Below, in pieces: positions 1-5,323 of a stretch of DNA of 16,213 nucleotides (position 1 is its first letter; every line of letters begins with the position of its first letter). The notes beneath the pieces are model-generated. The model saw nothing but the letters and a program-made list of their open reading frames with translations. It was not told the DNA's origin and did no database searches. Origin of the DNA: Candidatus Aminicenantota bacterium (GTDB lineage: Bacteria > Acidobacteriota > Aminicenantia > S016-38); NCBI GenBank assembly GCA_027062035.1, contig JAMOUL010000039.1, positions 1-16,213 of the forward strand, given 5' to 3'. The position numbers and the translations under genes were made by a program.

Positions 1-174
1 TGTAAACATATTGGAAATGTAGGCCTGAAATTGTTTACCAAAGGGATTTTGAGCTGTGAGCCAGGGCTCTACTTCTATTCCCTCTTCCTTTAAGGCGCGA
101 AGTAAAGAATGAACTATCTTCCTGTGTCCTCCTTCCACAAAGGGGACATCAGAACAAACAACCATTAGCCTCAC
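1..174 (-). CDS. Glycosyltransferase-like protein, N-terminal fragment
   Basis: Partial gene: it begins inside the window and runs off the left edge, so only 58 codons are visible. The protein opens VRLMVVCSDVPFVEGGHRK and continues with a helix (IVHSLLRALKEEGIEVEPW). That is a beta strand, a glycine-rich loop and a helix, as in the first Rossmann unit of GT-B glycosyltransferases such as family GT4. Such enzymes transfer sugars from nucleotide donors to lipid or polysaccharide acceptors. The GTG at 174 is preferred as start: an in-frame stop lies at 184-186 and a -10-like TAGAAT at 181-186 would start transcription on this codon. ATG at 165 is the alternative, with a weak GAGG only 3 nt upstream. 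No clear Shine-Dalgarno precedes the GTG. The gene diverges from the recombinase gene at 275. The family call rests on the N-terminus only, so the acceptor and exact family are unknown. Confidence 0.55.
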   Translation of the reverse strand, partial: MRLMVVCSDVPFVEGGHRKIVHSLLRALKEEGIEVEPWLTAQNPFGKQFQAYISNMFT

Positions 175-180
175 AGGTGA

Positions 181-186
181 ATTCTA
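181..186 (-). promoter_or_regulatory. Candidate -10 element for the glycosyltransferase-like gene
   Basis: On the minus strand these bases read TAGAAT, five of six matches to TATAAT. The expected transcription start, 7 nt downstream, is position 174, the first base of the GTG start codon. No good -35 is present at 16-18 nt spacing; the nearest match (TTTCCA) is at 19 nt. The placement mirrors the leaderless arrangement of other genes here, but the missing -35 keeps confidence low. A short dyad (AAGGA at 210-214 and TCCTT at 220-224) lies between this element and the divergent promoter at 240-268. Confidence 0.35.
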
Positions 187-239
187 ACAGAAAACTTACT
201 TCCGCTGGAAAGGAATTTATCCTTAACACGGGAGTTCCT

Positions 240-268
240 TTGAAAGTAAAAACCCAAAGCTTTACAAT
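240..268 (+). promoter_or_regulatory. Promoter of the xerD-like gene (predicted leaderless)
   Basis: TTGAAA at 240-245 and TACAAT at 263-268 are separated by exactly 17 nt. The predicted transcription start, 7 nt past the -10, is 275, which is the first base of the GTG start codon. No Shine-Dalgarno is visible upstream of that GTG, so the message would have no 5' leader. Confidence 0.65.
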
Positions 269-274
269 GTAATT

Positions 275-1135
275 GTGGAAGTTTTAAAGGACTATATGGA
301 TTTTCTCAGGGCAAGAGGACTTTCTAAAAATACCATAGAAGCCTACGGTTCTGATGTGGAAAAATTTCTCAATTATACAGGAGGAGATTACACCAGCGAA
401 AAAAAGCTTAAGGATTATGTTAGAAATCTCTTTCTATACCTCTCTCCCCGTTCCTCTGCCCGGACCATTTCTTCATTGAGAAGCTTCTACAACTATCTTC
501 TGCTTACCAGAAGAATAAAGAAGGACATGACGGTAATTCTGGTTCTTCCTAAAATCCCGCCCAGTGTTCCTGAATTCCTCACTAAAGCAGAAGTAGACGC
601 CCTGCTTTCTGTCCCGGACGTAAATACTCCTGACGGGTTAAGGGACAGAGCAATGATGGAACTTATTTATGCCACGGGAATGAGGGTTTCTGAACTTGTG
701 AACCTGACCGAGGATGATGTGGATTTGAAGGAAAGGTTCGTGAAAATAAGGGGAAAGGGTGGCAGGGAAAGGATTGTTCCCTTCAGCAAGAAGGCCAGTA
801 AGTGGGTCGAAAAATATTTGAGGGAAGCCAGAGGAGCACTATGCAAAAAAAGATCCCCCTTCATCTTTGTAACAAGGAGGTGCAAACCCATGTCAAGGCA
901 AAGATTCTGGCAAAAATTAAAGGAATACGGGAGAGCAGCAGGTATAAAAGAAGAAAGGGTATGGCCGCATATTCTGCGACACACATTTGCCACCCATATG
1001 CTTGAGGGAGGAGCTGACCTGAGAGTTATACAGATGATGCTTGGACATGCCTCCCTCACTACGACCCAGGTATATACTCATATCGACCTTAATAGATTGA
1101 GAAGAATATATGATAAATTTCATCCACGGTCCTGA
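275..1135 (+). CDS. xerD: XerC/XerD-type tyrosine recombinase
   Basis: A site-specific tyrosine recombinase of 286 residues, near the usual 290-300 of XerC/XerD, which resolve chromosome dimers at dif. An N-terminal SAM-like DNA-binding domain covers residues 1-85 (LSKNTIEAYGSDVEKFL). The catalytic domain shows the full set of residues: R137 (ATGMRVSEL), K161 (RGKGGRERIVPF), H232 and R235 (HILRHTFATHML), H258 (MLGHAS) and nucleophile Y267 (TTTQVYTHID). The GGADLRVIQMMLGH segment and the HPRS end favour XerD over XerC, though a lone Xer in this genome could serve both roles. The GTG start at 275 has no Shine-Dalgarno but is exactly where the promoter would start transcription. ATG 296, with AAAGG 5 nt upstream, is an alternative that would trim seven residues. 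No phage or integron genes accompany it, so a housekeeping role is more likely than a mobile-element integrase. Confidence 0.88.
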   Translation: MEVLKDYMDFLRARGLSKNTIEAYGSDVEKFLNYTGGDYTSEKKLKDYVRNLFLYLSPRSSARTISSLRSFYNYLLLTRRIKKDMTVILVLPKIPPSVPEFLTKAEVDALLSVPDVNTPDGLRDRAMMELIYATGMRVSELVNLTEDDVDLKERFVKIRGKGGRERIVPFSKKASKWVEKYLREARGALCKKRSPFIFVTRRCKPMSRQRFWQKLKEYGRAAGIKEERVWPHILRHTFATHMLEGGADLRVIQMMLGHASLTTTQVYTHIDLNRLRRIYDKFHPRS

Positions 1136-1152
1136 TTTAAGGTCTTGATTTA
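1128..1152 (+). repeat. 12-nt tandem direct repeat at the xerD-like stop / arsR-like -35
   Basis: Two copies of GGTCYTGATTTA (1128-1139 and 1141-1152) differ at one base and are spaced with a 13-nt period. The first copy contains the recombinase stop codon and the second contains the arsR-like -35 hexamer. It could be a protein-binding site or a small chance duplication. Confidence 0.55.
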
Positions 1153-1173
1153 TGGAATTTTTTATTATATTAT
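1145..1173 (+). promoter_or_regulatory. Promoter of the arsR-like gene (predicted leaderless)
   Basis: TTGATT at 1145-1150, a 17 nt spacer and TATTAT at 1168-1173. The predicted start of transcription, 7 nt past the -10, is 1180, the A of the ATG. No Shine-Dalgarno is present in the 43 nt between the two genes. The -35 lies inside the second copy of a direct repeat (see 1128-1152). Confidence 0.6.
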
Positions 1174-1179
1174 AAAATT
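1156..1179. promoter_or_regulatory. AT-rich imperfect palindrome, candidate ArsR operator
   Basis: A 24-bp sequence with 10 of 12 base pairs symmetric: AATTTT at 1156-1161 mirrors AAAATT at 1174-1179. It covers the -10 hexamer and stops directly before the ATG at 1180. ArsR/SmtB dimers commonly bind AT-rich imperfect inverted repeats over their own promoters, so autoregulation is a reasonable inference. The very low base complexity makes chance symmetry possible. Confidence 0.4.
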
Positions 1180-1512
1180 ATGATAGACGATAAGACAAAA
1201 AAAATACTTCAGCTCCAATCGGAAATATGCAGTGCTCTTTCAAACGTAACCCGACTGGAGATCATTTATTTACTTAAGGAAGGGGAAAAGAGCGTATCAG
1301 AACTGGCACTCGAGCTGGGAGTTTCGATGTCCAACCTATCCCAACACCTCCGGATACTCCGGGAAAAGGGACTTGTAAAGTATAGAAAGGATGGACAGCA
1401 CATTTACTATTCCCTTGCCAGTGAAATGGTAAACACCATATGCACCAGCATGCGGGAAATAGTAAAGCAAAACCTGGAAGCATTCCTGGCTTTAAGAAGT
1501 CCTAGTTTCTGA
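1180..1512 (+). CDS. ArsR/SmtB-family winged-helix transcriptional regulator
   Basis: A 110-residue DNA-binding repressor-type protein, the usual length for the ArsR family. Helix 1 (residues 5-20) leads into SALSNVTRLEIIYLLKEGEKSVSEL, then the recognition helix region GVSMSNLSQHLRILREKGL (47-65) and the wing VKYRKDGQHIYYSLA (66-80), all hallmark features. The ELCVCDL metal-binding motif of SmtB/ArsR is absent: the equivalent stretch reads SVSELALELG, with no cysteine. Only two cysteines exist, C17 in helix 1 and C88 in the C-terminal dimer helix, so a thiol or redox signal is possible but unproven. The start coincides with the predicted transcription start. The 3' end overlaps the convergent thioredoxin-like gene by 11 nt. 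Targets are unknown; the gene itself and the convergent peptide cassette are the nearest candidates. Confidence 0.88.
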   Translation: MIDDKTKKILQLQSEICSALSNVTRLEIIYLLKEGEKSVSELALELGVSMSNLSQHLRILREKGLVKYRKDGQHIYYSLASEMVNTICTSMREIVKQNLEAFLALRSPSF

Positions 1513-2002
1513 GAAGTTCAGCTATCTCTCTTTCAAATTCAGGTGCCAGCTCTTTAGCAAAGCCTACTTCTATCTTTTTTACATTACCGTTTTTGTCTAT
1601 CAAAAAAGTTGCAGGAACCCCATTTACCCCATATATCATGGATAGCATGTTATCCTCATAATCCATGGCAAGGGGAAATTTTATTCCCACAGTGTCCCGA
1701 AAAGCTCTGAGCGTTTCTTCGCTGTCCGTGGTATTCACGCAAATTCCCAGCAAAACCAATCCTTCCTTTGTATATTTCTCATAAATACGATTCAGGAATG
1801 GCATCTCCTCTCTGCAATGGGGACAGTACATAGAGAAGAACACAAGGACCACGGGTTTCTTCTTTGCCACGATACGGGAAAGTTTCCACTCCTTACCCTC
1901 AATATCCTTTATCTTAAAGAAGGGAGCAGGATCCCCTTCCTTCAGAGCCAGGAGAGGAATTACAAAGCTTAAAAACAGGAAAATTGCCAGTACTCTTCTC
2001 AT
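1502..2002 (-). CDS. Exported TlpA/ResA-like thioredoxin-fold protein
   Basis: A 166-residue protein with an N-terminal signal peptide or anchor (residues 1-20, MRRVLAIFLFLSFVIPLLAL) followed by an AhpC/TSA-redoxin domain. The active site is C60-P-H-C63 after VVLVFFSMY, and the cis-proline lies in GVPATF (P130), as expected of thiol-disulfide oxidoreductases acting outside the cytoplasmic membrane. CPHC is the DsbA-type dipeptide, more oxidising in DsbA than the CxPC sites usual in TlpA/ResA. A third cysteine, C88, sits in LLGICVN. The ATG overlaps the TGA of the PqqD-like gene (ATGA at 1999-2002), and a GGAGGA Shine-Dalgarno lies within that gene's end, so translation is probably coupled. 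It is the last gene of the run and overlaps the convergent regulator by 11 nt. Role may be disulfide exchange or peroxide reduction; the partner is not identifiable. Confidence 0.85.
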   Translation of the reverse strand: MRRVLAIFLFLSFVIPLLALKEGDPAPFFKIKDIEGKEWKLSRIVAKKKPVVLVFFSMYCPHCREEMPFLNRIYEKYTKEGLVLLGICVNTTDSEETLRAFRDTVGIKFPLAMDYEDNMLSMIYGVNGVPATFLIDKNGNVKKIEVGFAKELAPEFEREIAELLRN

Positions 2003-2313
2003 TTCTCCTCCATCTTAAAGTCCAGAAATCCCCCTCTATAAAGAGAGAGGAGGAAGGTCTCTGTTCTTTTAAGAGCATCTTCTATTCCAAATTCTTCCTC
2101 GAGTTTCTCAGCTATCTGGAGTAAGCTGAGAGATCCATCACAGAGTTTCCAGGTATAACTCCCTATTTCATCGAGGTGAATCCTGAAATATTCACCCCAG
2201 AGTTTCCTTAGAATTTTATATTTGGACTTCTTTCTGAGTAAAATAATACTCTGACCTTCCTCCTCCCATTGACCTTTTCTTACCGGAAAGATCCTATCAG
2301 CCCTTTCTTGCAT
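1999..2313 (-). CDS. PqqD-like small protein (RRE-type fold)
   Basis: A 104-residue protein matching the PqqD-like family: a beta-rich N-terminal part (GQSIILLRKK, residues 20-29), then FRIHLDEIGSYTWKLCDG (43-60), LLQIAEKLEEEFG (64-76) and a final helix followed by GFLDF. PqqD folds are winged-helix domains that, in PQQ synthesis and many RiPP pathways, bind a leader peptide and present it to a modifying enzyme. No precursor peptide or partner radical SAM enzyme is adjacent, so its ligand is unknown. The ATG at 2313 lies 17 nt inside the end of the transporter gene and no other ATG exists in frame near the N-terminus. The upstream ribosome site is weak (AAAGA), which suggests coupling to transporter translation. 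Confidence 0.72.
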   Translation of the reverse strand: MQERADRIFPVRKGQWEEEGQSIILLRKKSKYKILRKLWGEYFRIHLDEIGSYTWKLCDGSLSLLQIAEKLEEEFGIEDALKRTETFLLSLYRGGFLDFKMEEK

Positions 2314-4255
2314 TCTTTATGGGGTAATAAATCATGGCATAGGCCACTATTGCGAATACAAGAAGGCCCATCCATGGACCAAGCGCCTTACCCCATGCCG
2401 TGGTCTTTACGAAGTTGGGGAGAGAAACCTTTGCCACATAAAGACCTGCCAGTATTATTCCGGTAATGGCTTCTCCTGCTATGAATCCGGAGGCGAGAAG
2501 GGTTCCTGTATTTTCGGCCTTCTGTTTCTGTGCGTCGTCGAGTTTGTGCTTCTTGATCCAGGAATCAACGATGGACCTTATAAGTCCTCCAATAAAGATG
2601 GCAAATGTTGTTTCAAAGGGCAGATACATTCCAACTGCTATCAACATTGGGGAAGGAGAATTAATAAGAATCAATCCTACAGAGAAAAGCATTCCTGCAA
2701 GCACAAGACCCCATGCCATCTGTCCTGCGACTATTCCCTTGGCAAGCATTGCCATAAGTCCTGCCTGAGGAGCTGGAAGATCAGCACCACCTATGCCTCC
2801 AATAGAAGCTTCATGGAGCCACTGCATTGGAATGGCCAGAACGAGGGAGGCAGTTATAACTCCGATTATAACGCCTATCTCCATCTTCCAGGGCGTACCA
2901 CCCAGGATATGTCCCACCTTCAGGTCCTGCATGATATCTCCAGCCACACCTGATGATGCACAGACCACAGCAGCCACTCCAAGGACAGCTGCCACTCCAG
3001 GGTCTCCCTTTATCCCGATGAGAACCATAAGCAAAGCAGCAATAATGAGTGTGGACAGAGTTAATCCGGAAATCGGGTTATTGGAAGATCCGATCATTCC
3101 CACCAGGTAACCTGCAACAGCAGCAAAGAGAAATCCTGCAATGGTCATTATAATTGCTGAGATAATTGCGCCCCATAAATTATGGGTAAAGTAATAGTAA
3201 ATAATGGTAATGGGTACAAGGAGAATGAGGATGGATACAAGAACACCTGCATAAGGCAGATCCTTTTCGAGCCTTGACTTGTTTTCCTTGGAAATCGCCC
3301 CTCCTTTAATATCTCCTATGGCGCGAAGAATTCCGTCGAGAAGAGATTTTCTCATCTTATACAGTGTGTAAAAGGCACCGACGATCATGGCACCTACCGC
3401 AGCAGGACGAACCTGGAACTTCCATACAGCTTCACTGAAGGCAACCCAGTTGGTATCAGGGGGTAACTGGAATCCCGAGTTTATAAGGGAAAGCAATGGC
3501 ACAAGGAAAAGCCATCCGAATACACCACCGGAGAAAACCACTGCAGAAAGTCTGGCGCCTATGATGTATCCTACACCCATAAACGCCGGAGATGCAGCAG
3601 GAGAGGAAATATAAAACCCACCGGTAAATTCCTTGGTCAGAAACTTACCGGTAGAAATAGTGCTCTTTCCAAAACTAATAAAGCCATTAACAAATGACTG
3701 AATAAGCTGCATTCCCCTGGAATTCTTGAAGAACTCAATTATTGCACCGAGTGCCATGGCACCAAAAACGTAAACTGCTCCGCTCTGACCCTTCTGCCCG
3801 GCTTTAACAATTTCAGCAGTTGCAACACTTTCCGGAAATGGAAGCGTAGCATCCTCAACCAGTGTCCTTCTCAAAAATATAACAAAGAGAACACCAATAA
3901 CACCACCAACAAGCATAAGTACGGTGCTTGTAAGATAGTGGAGCCTGTCCCACAAACCGGAGATTAAAAATGCCGGAATTGTGAAAATAGCCCCTGCTGC
4001 CAGGGCTTCTCCCACGGCAGCCGTAGTCCTGAACAGGTTTTCTTCCAGAACCGTACCCTTTAGTGGCTTCAGAATAACCATAGCCATAACTGCAGCAGGG
4101 TAGGTTGCGGCTACTGTCATTCCCGCTTTTAGACCAAGATATGTATTGGCCGCTCCGAGAATTACTGCGAAAATTGCTCCGAAAAATACCGCCTTGAATG
4201 TAAATTCTGCCAAATCGGTTTTTTCAGGGACAAAGGGTGTAAATTTCTTCTCCAT
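2297..4255 (-). CDS. OPT-family oligopeptide transporter
   Basis: A 652-residue very hydrophobic integral membrane protein, estimated by eye at about 15 transmembrane segments. The N-terminal region TFKAVFFGAIFAVILGAANTYLGLKAGMTVAATYPAAV (residues about 19-56) is characteristic of bacterial OPT proteins, as are a region rich in SSPAASPAFMGVGYIIG (about 217-233) and GVAGDIMQDLKVGHILGGTP (about 437-456). OPT carriers are proton-coupled importers of small peptides, or in some branches of metal chelates or siderophore-like compounds. Which substrate applies cannot be read here. A strong Shine-Dalgarno (GAAGGAG) lies 8 nt before ATG 4255. It lies 65 nt downstream of the Ntn-hydrolase gene and overlaps the PqqD-like gene by 17 nt, so the set probably forms one transcription unit, possibly with an internal promoter. 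Confidence 0.9.
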   Translation of the reverse strand: MEKKFTPFVPEKTDLAEFTFKAVFFGAIFAVILGAANTYLGLKAGMTVAATYPAAVMAMVILKPLKGTVLEENLFRTTAAVGEALAAGAIFTIPAFLISGLWDRLHYLTSTVLMLVGGVIGVLFVIFLRRTLVEDATLPFPESVATAEIVKAGQKGQSGAVYVFGAMALGAIIEFFKNSRGMQLIQSFVNGFISFGKSTISTGKFLTKEFTGGFYISSPAASPAFMGVGYIIGARLSAVVFSGGVFGWLFLVPLLSLINSGFQLPPDTNWVAFSEAVWKFQVRPAAVGAMIVGAFYTLYKMRKSLLDGILRAIGDIKGGAISKENKSRLEKDLPYAGVLVSILILLVPITIIYYYFTHNLWGAIISAIIMTIAGFLFAAVAGYLVGMIGSSNNPISGLTLSTLIIAALLMVLIGIKGDPGVAAVLGVAAVVCASSGVAGDIMQDLKVGHILGGTPWKMEIGVIIGVITASLVLAIPMQWLHEASIGGIGGADLPAPQAGLMAMLAKGIVAGQMAWGLVLAGMLFSVGLILINSPSPMLIAVGMYLPFETTFAIFIGGLIRSIVDSWIKKHKLDDAQKQKAENTGTLLASGFIAGEAITGIILAGLYVAKVSLPNFVKTTAWGKALGPWMGLLVFAIVAYAMIYYPIKNARKG

Positions 4256-4282
4256 CTCACACTCCTTCTTCTTTTTTTATTA

Positions 4283-4311
4283 GTTAATCACATTCCTGCA
4301 TTTAATTTCAA
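4283..4311 (-). promoter_or_regulatory. Weak candidate promoter upstream of the OPT transporter
   Basis: On the minus strand TTGAAA (4306-4311) is followed 17 nt later by ATTAAC (4283-4288), a poor -10. The location in the 65-nt gap between the Ntn-hydrolase stop and the transporter start would suit an internal promoter, but the -10 is too weak for a firm call. Confidence 0.25.
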
Positions 4312-4320
4312 GAAAATCGC

Positions 4321-5025
4321 TCAATATGCCAAATTCAGTTCCTTGCGACTCACCCAGAAACCCTTCTCCGGCGTTATAACAAGAACATCTATGGGCCCTC
4401 CAACCGTCTTGGGACGTGGCATAAATCTAATAGAATCCGCTGTGGTCCTCAATGCAAAACGTGCAAAATCTACAGCATCCTGGAGGGTAAAAAATCCCCA
4501 GGGGATCTGAAAATATGGAAGGGGAACAAATTCTTTGTTTCTCTTCTCATAAAGGGGCTGTAGCAACCTTGTAAGGATATCGCTTTCCCCTGCCCATGCC
4601 GCTCCCTGGGCTCCGGCAGGATTTATTCTTTTTACTTCAGCTCTATCTATCAGCACCTGATAGACCAGCGGCTCTTCCCCATCATAGCCGGATACATGAA
4701 ACCCTGTTTTTGGTTTGTTGTGGAAAGCAGAGAAAAAATCGAGCAGATTCCTGGCTATTTCGCCTACTCCCCCACCGGATTTCAATCCGGCAATAAAGCT
4801 GTCCATATACCCGGAAATAGGTACGCCATCAATTGCCGCTTCCCCAAAGGCAGAAATTCCAATCCTGTCCTCAAAAAGAAAAAGTTTTCTCACAGTATCA
4901 CTCTGGGCCACGCTCAAATCGACCCTTTGAATTTCCCCCTCCCTTTTAACCATATTCAATGTTGCTCTGCTGTCTGCTGCCATGACAATTCCTTCTCTAA
5001 CATACAGTGTTATTACAAGGGACAT
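4321..5025 (-). CDS. Proteasome-like Ntn-hydrolase with N-terminal serine
   Basis: A 234-residue protein of the 20S-proteasome/HslV/Anbu-type Ntn-hydrolase superfamily. The N-terminal sandwich strands read MSLVITLYVREGIVMAADSRAT, matching the beta-subunit core in which Asp17 and Arg19 follow Thr1. Counting back from D18, the catalytic position falls on S2, exposed once Met1 is removed; Anbu proteins have MT with identical spacing. The conserved lysine (proteasome Lys33) is probably K47 in TVRKLFLF, after an insertion of about 14 residues. Later blocks GYDGEEPLVYQV (114-125), AAWAGESD (142-149) and TVGGPIDVLVI fit the family. It would be a cytoplasmic protease or peptidase, probably oligomeric. 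An excellent Shine-Dalgarno (GGAGG at 5032-5036) fixes the start. It leads the run to the oligopeptide transporter, which suggests degradation of imported peptides, though this is inference. A non-peptide amidase role is also possible. Confidence 0.72.
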   Translation of the reverse strand: MSLVITLYVREGIVMAADSRATLNMVKREGEIQRVDLSVAQSDTVRKLFLFEDRIGISAFGEAAIDGVPISGYMDSFIAGLKSGGGVGEIARNLLDFFSAFHNKPKTGFHVSGYDGEEPLVYQVLIDRAEVKRINPAGAQGAAWAGESDILTRLLQPLYEKRNKEFVPLPYFQIPWGFFTLQDAVDFARFALRTTADSIRFMPRPKTVGGPIDVLVITPEKGFWVSRKELNLAY

Positions 5026-5042
5026 CCTTCACCTCCGGTTAG

Positions 5043-5071
5043 ATTTTCCCTCATGATCTTTTACCTGTCAA
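5043..5071 (-). promoter_or_regulatory. Candidate promoter of the Ntn-hydrolase/OPT run
   Basis: A perfect TTGACA on the minus strand (5066-5071), a 17 nt spacer and GAAAAT (5043-5048), four of six matches to TATAAT. Transcription would start near 5036, giving an 11-nt leader made almost entirely of the Shine-Dalgarno sequence. Confidence 0.45.
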
Positions 5072-5191
5072 AGAAGCATAAAACACCAGGATAGTTTTAG
5101 AAATCGAGGGCAAAGTCCTCAGTAATTCATTTATTCTATAAATTTTCCTATTTTTCACCACCATACGCAGCACAAATACCTGGTCCAATTA

Positions 5192-5224
5192 CAGAGACAC
5201 GGGATAGCTGGGAAAAACTCTCTG
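5192..5224. other. Inverted repeat in the divergent intergenic region
   Basis: CAGAGA (5192-5197) and TCTCTG (5219-5224) are perfect reverse complements separated by 21 nt, and a CCCCGGGG palindrome follows at 5232-5239. The 298-bp gap between the Ntn-hydrolase (ending 5025 on the left) and the gene at 5324 otherwise holds only the two divergent promoters. I recognise no riboswitch or RNA gene in it. The dyad could be an operator or a weak structured RNA. Confidence 0.25.
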
Positions 5225-5273
5225 ATTTTCTCCCCGGGGCAAGAACATAGATAACTGCTTAAATATTTAAATA

Positions 5274-5302
5274 TTGAATTTCTATACCTGGCGAAATATA
5301 AT
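5274..5302 (+). promoter_or_regulatory. Strong promoter of the C39-like protein gene
   Basis: TTGAAT at 5274-5279, a 17 nt spacer and a perfect TATAAT at 5297-5302. Transcription should start near 5309, giving a leader of about 15 nt that carries the AAAGGAG Shine-Dalgarno at 5313-5319, ahead of ATG 5324. Confidence 0.75.
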
Positions 5303-5323
5303 AAAAAATAAAAAAGGAGATCA

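Noticed and set aside
667..1059. 130-codon minus-strand open frame
   Set aside because: Fully inside the recombinase gene on the other strand, which has every catalytic residue; no Shine-Dalgarno and no recognisable family.
275..1135. Recombinase as an integrase of a mobile element
   Set aside because: No att-like duplications, phage or transposition genes nearby; length and ends match chromosomal Xer proteins.
2546..2953. Plus-strand open frames of 100-135 codons at 2466-3110
   Set aside because: Antisense to the OPT transporter gene; compositionally odd translations with no domain.
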